A DNA stretch of 64,000 nt from Micromonospora sp. CCTCC AA 2012012 (GTDB taxonomy: Bacteria; Actinomycetota; Actinomycetes; Mycobacteriales; Micromonosporaceae): assembly GCF_040499845.1 (NCBI RefSeq), contig NZ_CP159342.1:5208001-5272000 (forward strand), written 5' to 3'. Of the stretch, positions 1 to 8,369 are shown piece by piece. The stretch's first letter is position 1. Each line of letters starts with the position of its first letter. A program made the position numbers and the translations under genes. The notes beneath the pieces were generated by a model, which did no database searches, had not been told where the DNA came from, and saw nothing but the letters and a program-made list of their open reading frames with translations.

Positions 1-1
1 C

Positions 2-751
2 TGGTCGCACTACTTCGACCTGATGAAGGCGCCGTTCCGGGGCACCGGCACCGCGCACACCGGCCTGGTCACCATCGACCCGGACTACGCCACCAACCAG
101 CCCGCCTTCACCGGCTGCAACCAGCAGCCGCCCGGCGTGCCGAAGCCGACCCCGCCGGCCGCCCCGTGCCCGCTGCGCGGCTCCTCGGCGGTCGTCCTGC
201 GCACCGCGCCGAGCCCGGACGCGCCGCTGGTCAACGACCGGGGCCTGCGGCCCAACGGCACGCCGGACACCATGTACATCTCCGACCACGGCGCCCGTGC
301 CTCCGCCGGCCAGACGTACGCCCTCGCGGGTGTGCAGGGTGACTGGACCGCGATCTGGTACCTCGGCCAGCGCGCGTGGTTCCTCAACCCGCCCACCGCG
401 CCGACGGCGACCTGGGCGCAGGGCTTCGTGGTCACCCCGAAGCCCGGCCGCGCCAGCATCCCGGTGTACGGGCGGGCCTACCCGGAACGGGAGGCGTACC
501 CGGCGACCATCCCGTACCAGTCGATCTCGCCGTTGCAGTACACCTTCGCCGCCGGCCAGCGGTACGCGCTCGGCGGGATCGTCCCCGGCGAGTACTACCG
601 GGCGGTCTCCTTCGACGGCTCCGCCCCCGGTGACCGCACCGTGGTCCGCGGCACCAACCGGTACGTCCAGATCCAGTTCGGCCACCGGGTGATGTTCGCG
701 AACCTGGACGACGTGCTGATCCTGCCCGCCGCGGTCGGCACCCCGCAGTAG
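2..751 (+). CDS. C-terminal part of a secreted wall-associated protein, possibly an amidase
   Basis: The reading frame is already open at the left edge, so the start lies outside the window; about 249 residues are visible. What remains is rich in Gly, Pro, Tyr and Trp, with a Pro-rich linker (about residues 45-55) followed by two beta-rich stretches that look like SH3-type or wall-binding modules. No catalytic motif is visible in this part. From memory of related actinomycete proteins, such tails sit behind an N-acetylmuramoyl-L-alanine amidase domain, but that domain is not in the window, so the enzymatic role is inference. It converges on the NlpC/P60 gene and shares a terminator with it. 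Confident as a coding region, unsure of function. Confidence 0.7.
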   Translation, partial: WSHYFDLMKAPFRGTGTAHTGLVTIDPDYATNQPAFTGCNQQPPGVPKPTPPAAPCPLRGSSAVVLRTAPSPDAPLVNDRGLRPNGTPDTMYISDHGARASAGQTYALAGVQGDWTAIWYLGQRAWFLNPPTAPTATWAQGFVVTPKPGRASIPVYGRAYPEREAYPATIPYQSISPLQYTFAAGQRYALGGIVPGEYYRAVSFDGSAPGDRTVVRGTNRYVQIQFGHRVMFANLDDVLILPAAVGTPQ

Positions 752-765
752 CCGACCCACGACGA

Positions 766-800
766 CGAAGGCCCCCGCTCGCTGCGAGCGGGGGCCTTCG
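766..800. terminator. Bidirectional intrinsic terminator
   Basis: A perfect inverted repeat with 17-base arms (766-782 and 784-800) around a single central base lies between the convergent genes ending at 751 and 814. There is no long T tract, which is usual for high-GC actinobacteria. It can serve both strands. Confidence 0.8.
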
Positions 801-813
801 TGCGCGGCAGGGA

Positions 814-1827
814 TCAGGTGACCCGGCGGAAGCCGGCGACCGGCATGTAGGCGATCTTCGTGACCTGGACCGGCTTGCCGGTCCGGGGAGCGTGGATCAT
901 CATGCCGTCGCCGAGGTAGAGGCCGACGTGGTGCAGGTCGCTGAAGAAGAAAACCAGGTCGCCGGGGCGGGCGTCGTCGCGGGAGACCGCCTTGCCCTCG
1001 TTCCACTGGGCGCCGGTGAAGTGGGTCAGATAGATGCCGGCCGCCTTGTAGGCGTACTGGGTGAGGCCGGAGCAGTCGAACGAACTCGGGCCGGTGGCAC
1101 CCCAGACGTACGGGTCGCCGACCTGCTGGCACGCGACGCGGATCGCGGTCTGCGCGGCACTGCTCACCACCCCGTTGATGGTCGGGCAGCCGGTGACCTT
1201 CACCGTGGTCTTCGGCAGCGAGGCGGTCAGCCGCTTGATCTCGGCGTCGATCTGCTTCTTCTTCGCCGCCAGCTCGTTCTGCTGCTTGATCTGGGTCTCG
1301 ATCAGCGCGTCGAGCTTCCGCTTCTGCCGGTTGAACTTGTCCCGGATGGCGAGCACGCCGGCGACCTGCTTGCGCTGCTGCGCGGCCAGCCGGTCGAGGA
1401 TGGTGAGCTGCTCGGTGAGCGTGCCGGGCTTGGCGTCGACCAGCAGCGCGCCCAGCTCCTGCGACGGGCCCTGCATGTAGTAGTGCGAGGCGAGGTCGCC
1501 CACCCGGTTCATGGCGAGGGTCGACTCCAGCTCCAGCGGAGCCATCTTCTGCTCGAGTTCGGTCGACTTCTGCTTGTTGACCTTCAGCTCGGCGCGGACC
1601 TTGTTGTAGTCCTCGATGGTGGGCTCCAACTGCTCCCACTGCTTGTCGATCTGGGCCTCGATCTCGTCCACCGAGGGCGGCGCCGCGTGCGCGGGCGCGA
1701 CGGCCACCCCGGCGCCGACCGCGACGGCCGCGACCAGGGTGAGCAGACGGTGTACGACCCGGCGCACGCCGACCCGCCGGGTGAGCGGCGAGATCGGGGC
1801 GTGACGATGAGGGGGCATGGTTGCCAC
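814..1827 (-). CDS. Secreted NlpC/P60 peptidoglycan endopeptidase with coiled-coil N-terminus
   Basis: Predicted DL-endopeptidase that cleaves peptide stems of peptidoglycan outside the cell. The protein of 337 residues has a basic N-terminus and a hydrophobic signal segment ending near AHA, then a long charged helical region (about residues 45-200) typical of a coiled coil, then an NlpC/P60 domain. In that domain the catalytic Cys lies in FDCSG and the His in HHVGLYLGDG, as in RipA-like enzymes. I chose GTG at 1827 because AAAGGAG stands about nine bases upstream; the longer frame reaching 1917 would run into the likely -10 box. It may take part in daughter-cell separation, as RipA/RipC relatives do. 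Function is confident at family level. Confidence 0.9.
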   Translation of the reverse strand: MATMPPHRHAPISPLTRRVGVRRVVHRLLTLVAAVAVGAGVAVAPAHAAPPSVDEIEAQIDKQWEQLEPTIEDYNKVRAELKVNKQKSTELEQKMAPLELESTLAMNRVGDLASHYYMQGPSQELGALLVDAKPGTLTEQLTILDRLAAQQRKQVAGVLAIRDKFNRQKRKLDALIETQIKQQNELAAKKKQIDAEIKRLTASLPKTTVKVTGCPTINGVVSSAAQTAIRVACQQVGDPYVWGATGPSSFDCSGLTQYAYKAAGIYLTHFTGAQWNEGKAVSRDDARPGDLVFFFSDLHHVGLYLGDGMMIHAPRTGKPVQVTKIAYMPVAGFRRVT

Positions 1828-1913
1828 CGGCACCGACTCCTTTTGCGACCGGCCGCCGGGCGCCTCGCGAGGGGGGAAGGGCGAGACAGACGAGCCACAG
1901 CGACCGGTGCCCC

Positions 1914-1942
1914 ACATTAGGGAAGGCCGCGAGCGGAATCAA
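1914..1942 (-). promoter_or_regulatory. Probable vegetative promoter of the NlpC/P60 gene
   Basis: On the minus strand, TTGATT (1937-1942) and TAATGT (1914-1919) are separated by 17 bases, a good sigma-70/HrdB-type match. Transcription would start near 1907, giving a leader of about 80 bases. Confidence 0.6.
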
Positions 1943-1966
1943 GGTGACCTTTTGTTCAATCACGTC

Positions 1967-1984
1967 TGTGCAACCGCTTGCACA
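1967..1984. promoter_or_regulatory. Perfect inverted repeat TGTGCAA-N4-TTGCACA
   Basis: The 18-base site TGTGCAACCGCTTGCACA has perfect 7-base arms. It lies about 25 bases upstream of the -35 box of the NlpC/P60 promoter, centred near -69, where an activator could bind. It is also 15 bases past the stop of the CNNM gene, so a weak terminator hairpin is the alternative reading. Confidence 0.5.
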
Positions 1985-1998
1985 CCAAGGGTATTTGC

Positions 1999-3003
1999 TC
2001 AGGTCCCAACGATAGCTGTCAATACGTCATCGAGGGTCACCACTCCGAGCGGACGACGACCGTCACTCACCAGGACCATGTGCCGCCGCTCGCGCCGCAT
2101 CGACAGCAACAGGTCGGCCAGCGTACGGTCCGGCGGCACCACCGCCAGCGGACGGTAGACCTCCGCCGGCACCGGGGCCCGCCGACTCGCGCCGGCATAA
2201 CCGAGGACGTCCTTCACGTGCACGAATCCGAGCACCCGACGGGTCGACCGCTGCACCACCGGGAAACGGGACCGGCCCGTCCGGGTCGCCAGCACCTCCA
2301 ACGAGGCGGGCGACACGTCCTCGGCGACCGTGGTCACCGTCGACCACGGTTGCAGCGCGTCGCCGGCCGTCCGGCTGTGCAGCGCGAGCGCACCCGTGAT
2401 CCGGGCGTGCTCCTCCGCGTCCAGCAGCCCCTCCGTCCGCGCCTGGGAGACCAGGCCGGCCAACTCCTCGGCGGTGAAGACCGTCTTCACCGCGTCGGTC
2501 GCCTCGACCCCCCACAGCCGCAGCACCTGCCGGGCCGCCCACTTCATCGCCAGCAGCAGCGGCTTGGTGGCCACGCAGAAGGCCAGCATCGCCGGCCCCA
2601 GCCACAACGCCGACGTCTCCGGACCGGCCAGGGTGATGTTCTTCGGGACCATCTCACCGACCACGGTGTGCAGGAAGACCACCACACCGAGGGCGATGAC
2701 GAAGGCCACCGGGTGCACCGCGCCGGCCGGCAGCCCGACCGCCTCGAACGGCGTCTCCAGCAGGTGCGCCAGGGCCGGCTCGGCGATCGCGCCCAGCCCC
2801 AGCGAGCAGACCGTGATGCCGAGCTGCGCCCCGGCGATCATCAGCGGGATCTGGTTCATCGCCGACAGCGCCCAGCGGGCCCGCTTCGAGCCGGCCGCGA
2901 GAGGTTCGATCACCGTACGGCGGGAGGCGATCAGGGCGAACTCGCCGCCCACGAAGAACGCGTTGCCGAACAGCAGCAGCGCGGCCACCAGCAGTTCACT
3001 CAC
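1999..3003 (-). CDS. CNNM/HlyC-type membrane transporter with CBS pair (short form)
   Basis: A 334-residue member of the CNNM/CorB (hemolysin-C-like) family, proposed to move Mg2+ or other divalent cations. The first 190 or so residues form the membrane DUF21/CNNM domain with four hydrophobic segments and a typical GNAFFVGGEFALI start; two CBS motifs follow and the protein ends just after them. The C-terminal CorC/HlyC domain of the upstream paralogue is absent. The GTG start at 3003 overlaps the end of that paralogue by eight bases, so the two are translationally coupled and probably form one transporter. The longer in-frame extension to 3105 lies inside the neighbour and is rejected. Confidence 0.88.
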   Translation of the reverse strand: MSELLVAALLLFGNAFFVGGEFALIASRRTVIEPLAAGSKRARWALSAMNQIPLMIAGAQLGITVCSLGLGAIAEPALAHLLETPFEAVGLPAGAVHPVAFVIALGVVVFLHTVVGEMVPKNITLAGPETSALWLGPAMLAFCVATKPLLLAMKWAARQVLRLWGVEATDAVKTVFTAEELAGLVSQARTEGLLDAEEHARITGALALHSRTAGDALQPWSTVTTVAEDVSPASLEVLATRTGRSRFPVVQRSTRRVLGFVHVKDVLGYAGASRRAPVPAEVYRPLAVVPPDRTLADLLLSMRRERRHMVLVSDGRRPLGVVTLDDVLTAIVGT

Positions 3004-4390
3004 CGTCGTCGGGCTCCTCCGGCCGGAGCACCCGGACCTGTTCGATCCGGTGCCGGTCCACCTCGACCACGGTGAACTCGTAACCGGCCTCCTCGACCGT
3101 CTCACCGGGCACCGGGATGTGCCCCAGCCGGGCCATCAGGAAGCCGGCGAGCGTCTCGTACGGCCCCTCCGGCAGCCGGAAGCCGGTCTGCTCGGCCAGC
3201 TCGTCCTCGCGCAGCACCCCGTCCACCAGGGTGGTCCGCTCGCCGCCCGGCACGGTCAGCTCGGCCGGGTGCAGGTCGTCGACCGCGTCCGGGTCGAACT
3301 CGTCGGCGATCTCCCCGACCAGCTCCTCGACCAGGTCCTCGACGGTCACCACGCCGTCCGTGCCGCCGTACTCGTCGACCACGATGGCCAGGTCGGCGCC
3401 GGCTGCCTTCAGCGCGGCGAGGACCCCGTCGAGGTCCAGGCTCTCTGGCACGTACACCGGCTCGCGGGCGACCGCCGCGACGGTCGTCGAGGCCCGGCGG
3501 TCCAGCGGTACGCCGAGCGCGTCGGGCACCCCCGCCACGCCGGTGACCAGGTCGAGGGTCTCCTCGTAGACGGGGAAGCGGGTGCGGCCGGTCTCCCGGG
3601 AGAGGTCCAGCAGCTCGGCGACGGTGACGGTGGCCCGCAGGGCGATCACGTCCACCCGGGGGGTCATCGCCTCGGCGGCCCGCTTGTCGCCGAACCGGAT
3701 GGTGCGGCGCAGCAGCATCGCGGTGTCCGGCGGGAGCGCACCGGCCCGGGCGGAGATCGCCGCGAGCAGCCCCAGCTCCTCCGGCGACCGGGCGCTGGCC
3801 AGCTCCTCCTGCGGCTCCACGCCGAGCTGGCGGACCAGCCGGTTCGCCGAGTCGTTGAGCCCCCGGATCAGCCAGCCGAACGCCCGGGAGAAGCTGCGCA
3901 TCGGGGCGGCGGTGACCAGCGCGGCCGGCATCGGCCGGGCCAGCGCGAGGTTCTTGGGCACCAGCTCGCCGAAGAGCATCGACAGCAGCGTCGCCAGGGC
4001 GAGGGCGAGCACCGGGCTGAACCGCTCGGCGCCCCCCACCGGCCGCAGCAGCGGGGCGAAGAGTCGGGCCAGGGCCGGCTCGGCCAGATAGCCCGTCAGC
4101 AGGGCGGTGATGGTGATGCCGAGCTGCGCCCCGGAGAGCTGGAAGGAGAGCTCACGCAACGCCCGGCGGACGGTGGTGGCCCGGTTGTCGCCCTCGCCGG
4201 CCCGCCGCTCGATCTCCGCGCGGTCCACCGTGACGAGGGCGAACTCGGCCACGACGAAGAACGCGTTGCCGGCGGTCAGCAGGACGAAGCCGACCAGGGG
4301 CAACAGCGTGGTGACCAGTAGGCCGTCGATGATCGCCTCACCTCGGACGGGATTCTCCCACGCCTCCGCCGCCCCACACGAGCCACGCAC
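2996..4390 (-). CDS. CNNM/HlyC-type membrane transporter with CBS pair and CorC domain
   Basis: About 464 residues: an N-terminal CNNM/DUF21 membrane domain (GNAFFVVAEFALV near the start), a CBS pair in the middle, and a C-terminal CorC/HlyC domain marked by VDEYGGTDGVVTVEDLVEE and a final beta-rich segment. The family is tied to Mg2+/Co2+ efflux or resistance, and the protein sits in the cytoplasmic membrane. It is coupled to the shorter paralogue downstream by an eight-base overlap. The start is uncertain: a GTG at 4420 lies inside the terminator of the preceding gene, so I prefer GTG at 4390, preceded by GGGGGA. Confidence 0.85.
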   Translation of the reverse strand: MRGSCGAAEAWENPVRGEAIIDGLLVTTLLPLVGFVLLTAGNAFFVVAEFALVTVDRAEIERRAGEGDNRATTVRRALRELSFQLSGAQLGITITALLTGYLAEPALARLFAPLLRPVGGAERFSPVLALALATLLSMLFGELVPKNLALARPMPAALVTAAPMRSFSRAFGWLIRGLNDSANRLVRQLGVEPQEELASARSPEELGLLAAISARAGALPPDTAMLLRRTIRFGDKRAAEAMTPRVDVIALRATVTVAELLDLSRETGRTRFPVYEETLDLVTGVAGVPDALGVPLDRRASTTVAAVAREPVYVPESLDLDGVLAALKAAGADLAIVVDEYGGTDGVVTVEDLVEELVGEIADEFDPDAVDDLHPAELTVPGGERTTLVDGVLREDELAEQTGFRLPEGPYETLAGFLMARLGHIPVPGETVEEAGYEFTVVEVDRHRIEQVRVLRPEEPDDGE

Positions 4391-4405
4391 CGGTCCCCCG
4401 GGGGA

Positions 4406-4445
4406 CGACAGCGGCGTCACCCGGACAGGGGTGACGCCGCTGTCG
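4406..4445 (-). terminator. Intrinsic terminator after the Fe-S oxidoreductase gene
   Basis: Perfect 17-base arms (4406-4422 and 4429-4445) enclose a six-base loop, 15 bases past the stop codon of the Fe-S gene. It separates that gene from the CNNM pair, which therefore needs its own promoter. Confidence 0.8.
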
Positions 4446-4459
4446 GCGTGGGCGTGAGG

Positions 4460-6658
4460 TCAGGCGGGGGTGGGGGCGGTCTCCTCCGCGCCTGCCGGGT
4501 CCCCGGGCTTGAGGGAGCGCAGCAGCACGCTGGCGACGTCGACGACCTCGACGTCCTCCCCGGCGCCCTTGCCGTTGACCCCGTCGTTGAGCATCGTCGA
4601 GCAGAACGGACAGCCGACCGCGATGGTCTTCGCCCCGGTGGACATGGCCTCCTCGACCCGGTCCACGTTGATCCGCTTGCCGATCTTCTCCTCCATCCAC
4701 ATCCGGGCGCCACCGGCACCGCAGCAGAAGGAGCGCTCGCTGTTGCGGGGCATCTCGGTGATCTCACCCTGGATCGAGTCGCCGAGCACCTCACGGGGAG
4801 CGGCGAAGACCCGGTTGTGCCGGCCCAGGTAGCAGGGGTCGTGGTAGGTCACGCCGCCGTCGACCGGCTGCACCGGGGTGAGCTTGCCCGTGCTGACCAG
4901 GTGGGCCAGGAGCTGGGTGTGGTGGACCACCTCGAACTCGCCGCCGAGCTGGCCGTACTCGTTGCCCAGGGTGTTGAAGCAGTGCGGGCAGGTGGCGACG
5001 ATCTTGCGCTTCGTCTTCTCCCGGCCCTCGAACGCCTCGTTGAGGGTCTCGACGTTCTGCTGGGCGAGCATCTGGAAGACGAACTCGTTGCCGATCCGGC
5101 GGGCCGGATCACCGGTGCAGGTCTCGCCCTCGCCGAGGATGGCGAACTTCACGCCGGCCTCGTTGAGCAGCGTCGCCACCGCCCGGGTGGTCTTCTTGGC
5201 CCGGTCCTCGAACGCCCCGGCGCAGCCGACCCAGAACAGGTACTCGAAGTCCTCGACCTCGCCGACCCGCGGCACCTCGAAGTCCAGCCCCTTGGTCCAG
5301 TCCTCGCGGGTGTTCTGCGGGGCGCCCCACGGGTTGCCCTTGTTCTCCAGGTTGCGGAGCATGACGCCGGCCTCGGAGGGGAAGCTCGACTCGATCAGCA
5401 CCTGGTAGCGCCGCATGTCGACGATGTGGTCGACGTGCTCGATGTCGACCGGGCACTGCTCGACGCAGGCGCCGCAGGTGGTGCAGGACCAGAGGACGTC
5501 GGGATCGATGATCCCGCCCTCCTCGGCGGTGCCGATCAGCGGCTTGTTCGACTCGGCCAGGGTCAGCACGTCCAGGTGGGCGAGCTGCGCCTCGGTCGCC
5601 TTCTCCTCGCCGGTCAGGTCCTTGCCCCCACCGGCCAGCAGGTACGGCGCCTTGGCGTACGCGTGGTCGCGGAGGCTCAGCACCAGCAGCTTCGGCGACA
5701 GCGGCTTGCCGGTGTTCCAGGCCGGGCACTGCGACTGGCAGCGGCCGCACTCGGTGCAGGTGCTGAAGTCCAGCAGGCCCTTCCAGCTGAACTGCTCGAC
5801 CTGGGCGACGCCGAACTGGTCCTTCTCCGGGTCGGCCTCCTCGAAGTCGAGGGGCTTGCCGTCGCTCATCATCGGGCGGAGCGCGCCCAGGCCGGAACCG
5901 GCGGGCTTGGCCGGCTCACGCTTGAAGAAGATGTTGAAGAACGCCAGGAACCGGTGCCAGGCGACACCCATGGTGACGTTCAACGAGATCACGATGAGCC
6001 AGGTCATCGAGATGATGATTTTGATCAGCGCGGCGACGCTGGCGCCGCTGGACCAGGCGGGGAGCACCGCGCCGACGGCGTGGCTGAGCGGGGTCGCCCA
6101 GAGCGGGTACTCGAAGTGGTCGGTGGCGACCTTGAAGCCCCGGATCACGAATCCGAAGATCAGGACCAGCAGCACGATCCACTCGACGAAGTAGCCCTGC
6201 CACATCGTGGAGCCGGTGAACCGGGACCGGCCGCCCGGCCGGGTCGGCCGGTTGCGCAGCCGGATCGCCATCAGCACCAGGATGCCGATCAGGCCGAGGA
6301 TGCCGATCCACTCGGTGACCAGGCCGAAGATCGTCCAGCCGCCGATGATCGGGAGCCCACCGCTCGGCGTGACGACCTCGAAGTACGCCTCGAGCACCAG
6401 CAGGGAGAGCACGACGAAACCGACCATCACGGTCCAGTGCGCCGCACCCACCACGCTCCACTTGAGCATCCGGGTGTGACCGACGGTCTCCGTCAGCATG
6501 GTCTTCGTACGGGTGCCCTTGTCGGTGAACCGCTCCGGTGCCGGTTGCCCCAGTCGGATCACCGCCGTCATCTTCATGACCGCGCGCACCGCAAGCCACA
6601 CCGCCACGGCGGTGATGGCGGCCGCGAGGATCGTGGTGACGATCTGGACGCTGCCCAT
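4460..6658 (-). CDS. Membrane-bound heterodisulfide-reductase-like Fe-S oxidoreductase
   Basis: A 732-residue protein. The N-terminal third has about six hydrophobic segments like a NarI/HdrE-type quinone-linked membrane domain. Two ferredoxin-type 4Fe-4S motifs follow (CTECGRCQSQCP and CTTCGACVEQCP), then two CCG domains (CPHCFNTLGN...CYLGRHN and CCGAGGARMW). The organisation matches actinobacterial (Fe-S)-binding proteins thought to pass electrons between the quinone pool and a cytoplasmic thiol or flavoprotein; the physiological partner is unknown. ATG at 6658 has GGGAGG eight bases upstream. It is transcribed alone, bounded by its own terminator. Confidence 0.88.
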   Translation of the reverse strand: MGSVQIVTTILAAAITAVAVWLAVRAVMKMTAVIRLGQPAPERFTDKGTRTKTMLTETVGHTRMLKWSVVGAAHWTVMVGFVVLSLLVLEAYFEVVTPSGGLPIIGGWTIFGLVTEWIGILGLIGILVLMAIRLRNRPTRPGGRSRFTGSTMWQGYFVEWIVLLVLIFGFVIRGFKVATDHFEYPLWATPLSHAVGAVLPAWSSGASVAALIKIIISMTWLIVISLNVTMGVAWHRFLAFFNIFFKREPAKPAGSGLGALRPMMSDGKPLDFEEADPEKDQFGVAQVEQFSWKGLLDFSTCTECGRCQSQCPAWNTGKPLSPKLLVLSLRDHAYAKAPYLLAGGGKDLTGEEKATEAQLAHLDVLTLAESNKPLIGTAEEGGIIDPDVLWSCTTCGACVEQCPVDIEHVDHIVDMRRYQVLIESSFPSEAGVMLRNLENKGNPWGAPQNTREDWTKGLDFEVPRVGEVEDFEYLFWVGCAGAFEDRAKKTTRAVATLLNEAGVKFAILGEGETCTGDPARRIGNEFVFQMLAQQNVETLNEAFEGREKTKRKIVATCPHCFNTLGNEYGQLGGEFEVVHHTQLLAHLVSTGKLTPVQPVDGGVTYHDPCYLGRHNRVFAAPREVLGDSIQGEITEMPRNSERSFCCGAGGARMWMEEKIGKRINVDRVEEAMSTGAKTIAVGCPFCSTMLNDGVNGKGAGEDVEVVDVASVLLRSLKPGDPAGAEETAPTPA

Positions 6659-7065
6659 CGAGTTGGCCTCCCGGTCTGCTGCCTGTCGAGCGGCTCGGCG
6701 ACCGGGGTCGGCTCACGGAGCGGGTGGCGTGGCGCCACTCCCGCTTCCCCGACCCGACCGGTCGATGACCTCGCTCCGCTCGGTCATGCAGTGCAGCCTA
6801 CGCGCAAGGTTACCCAGCAGTAACGTGAGTCATCTCGCATCCGGCCACGCCGCCCTGCGCACACCTTAGGTGGACCCGGCGCGTCCCGCCGGTCAGGGGC
6901 GTCGTGGCGTGACGTACGTCCATCCCCGGACGGCCCGGCAGGCCCGTCCGGGAGGGCGACCGCGTGGCTCGGCACACGGCGACGGCCCGACCCCCGGCGG
7001 CGCCGGCTCTCAGCGATGGAACGCCGGAGCCGTCGCCGCGGGAACCGGGCCGGAACTCGACCGGG
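6659..7065. other. 407-base intergenic region
   Basis: No convincing gene. It contains the probable promoter of the Fe-S gene near 6795-6823 and the 3' flank of crgA. Open frames here have poor composition and no ribosome binding site. Confidence 0.6.
6795..6823 (-). promoter_or_regulatory. Possible promoter of the Fe-S oxidoreductase gene
   Basis: Minus strand: TTACTG (6818-6823), a 17-base spacer and TAGGCT (6795-6800). It implies a leader of about 130 bases. Moderate match only. Confidence 0.4.
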
Positions 7066-7329
7066 TCAGCGCCAGCGGGAGAGCAGGACCAGGGAGGCGA
7101 CCATCGCGCCGAAGCCCACCGCGAGGTTCCAGTAACCCCACGTGGCGACCGGGTACGCCTGCTCGGAGAGGTAGTAGATGACCAGCCAGCCGATGCCACC
7201 GACGATCAGCGCGACGGCCGTGATCGGCAGCCAGACCGGGCTAGGCTTGCGCGTCGCCGCCGTCGCCGTCGGACGTACGTCCGTCGGCGGGGTGTACACC
7301 TTCTTCTTGCGGACCTGAGACTTGGGCAC
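7066..7329 (-). CDS. crgA: Cell division protein CrgA
   Basis: An 87-residue membrane protein. It starts MPKSQVRKKKVYTPP, has a short basic cytoplasmic tail and two transmembrane helices (about residues 35-55 and 65-82) and ends LLSRWR, all typical of CrgA. CrgA recruits and stabilises divisome proteins such as FtsI/PBP3 in mycobacteria and inhibits premature septation in Streptomyces. The GTG at 7329 has GGAG seven bases upstream; the longer frame to 7638 runs across the divergent promoter region and is rejected. It is divergent from the DUF881 gene, the usual arrangement next to the pknAB cluster. Confidence 0.95.
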   Translation of the reverse strand: MPKSQVRKKKVYTPPTDVRPTATAATRKPSPVWLPITAVALIVGGIGWLVIYYLSEQAYPVATWGYWNLAVGFGAMVASLVLLSRWR

Positions 7330-7559
7330 GACGCTCTCCAGAGGGGGTGACGACCTCGTCCGGCCTGACAACCGGGCGCGGGGGCGACGGTCCATGGCCA
7401 ATAATGTTCGACAGCTAGCGTAGTCCCGACGGACCGTCCAGGCCACGAATGGGGTCAGGCCGGTGCGCGGAGTGACCGAAAAGGGCGGGACTTTTTCGGG
7501 TCGGGCACCCGGTCCGCGTTCCCGCGGCCCGACATGAGACGACGGGGAAGGAACGCTCC

Positions 7560-8369
7560 GTGGAGTACACATCCGGCGCCGCCTCCTGGCAGAAGGTGCT
7601 CCGGCGGGCGGTCGCCGGACTGCTGCCACGACGGCCACGGCAGCGACGGCCGGGCTGGTCCATCGGGGTGCCGCTGATCGCCGCCGCCGCCGGACTGCTC
7701 TTCACCACGACCGCCACCACCGCCGGCGGCACCGCCCTGCGCGAGGACCGTCGTCCCCAGCTCACCCAGTTGATCGAGGACCGCCGGGAAGAGGTGGCCG
7801 CGAGCGAGCTGCGCGCCGCCCGGCTGCGCGCCGAGGTCGAGAGCGAGACGGCCGCCCTCGCCAACACCGACCGACCGATCCGACTCCAGCAGGAGCGGGC
7901 CGACGCCAGCCGGCAGGCCGCCGGGTTCACCGCGCTCGCCGGCAACGGCATCACGATCGAGTTGAACGACGCACCACCCCGCCGCGACGACCAGCCCCTG
8001 CCGAAGGGCGCCAGCAACGACGACCTGGTCGTCCACCAGGGCGACGTCCAGGCGGTCGTGAACGCGCTCTGGGCGGGCGGGGCCGAGGCCATGTCAATCA
8101 TGAACGTCCGCGTGCTCAGCACCAGCGCGGTACGCTGCGTCGGTAACACCCTGCTACTGCACGGCCGGGTGTACTCCCCTCCGTTCAAGATCGTAGCGAT
8201 CGGCGATCCGGATGCCCTCAGGCAGGCCCTCGCCGCGTCCGAGGGAGTGCGGTTGTTCAAGGAAGCGGTGGACCACTACCAGCTCGGTTACCGCGAGACG
8301 GTCTCCCGGGTCACCGTCCCGGCGTTCGAGGACTCGACCTCGCTGCGCTCCGCGAAGGTCCCCCGGTGA
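7560..8369 (+). CDS. DUF881 family protein
   Basis: A 269-residue protein with a basic N-terminus, one transmembrane or signal-anchor segment (about residues 38-58), a charged coiled-coil stretch (about 65-120) and a C-terminal DUF881 domain containing [12 protein letters not shown] and [14 protein letters not shown]. The family is conserved beside crgA and sortase genes in actinobacteria; the ring-like fold resembles division and sporulation proteins, but no biochemical role is established. GTG at 7560 has GGAAGGAA upstream. Its stop overlaps the sortase start by four bases, so the two are co-translated. Confidence 0.92.
   Translation: MEYTSGAASWQKVLRRAVAGLLPRRPRQRRPGWSIGVPLIAAAAGLLFTTTATTAGGTALREDRRPQLTQLIEDRREEVAASELRAARLRAEVESETAALANTDRPIRLQQERADASRQAAGFTALAGNGITIELNDAPPRRDDQPLPKGASNDDLVVHQGDVQAVVNALWAGGAEAMSIMNVRVLSTSAVRCVGNTLLLHGRVYSPPFKIVAIGDPDALRQALAASEGVRLFKEAVDHYQLGYRETVSRVTVPAFEDSTSLRSAKVPR

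Noticed and set aside
892..1920. Long open frame antisense to the NlpC/P60 gene
   Set aside because: Typical antisense shadow in high-GC coding sequence: Arg/Gly/Val-rich composition, no ribosome binding site and no domain.
1828..1998. Possible c-di-AMP (ydaO) riboswitch before the NlpC/P60 gene
   Set aside because: The predicted leader is only about 80 bases and lacks the conserved ydaO helices and GGGUGAA-type core; a simple promoter explains the region.
4391..4420. GTG at 4420 as start of the CNNM/CorC gene
   Set aside because: It lies inside the terminator hairpin of the preceding gene, where a transcript from the downstream promoter would not include it.
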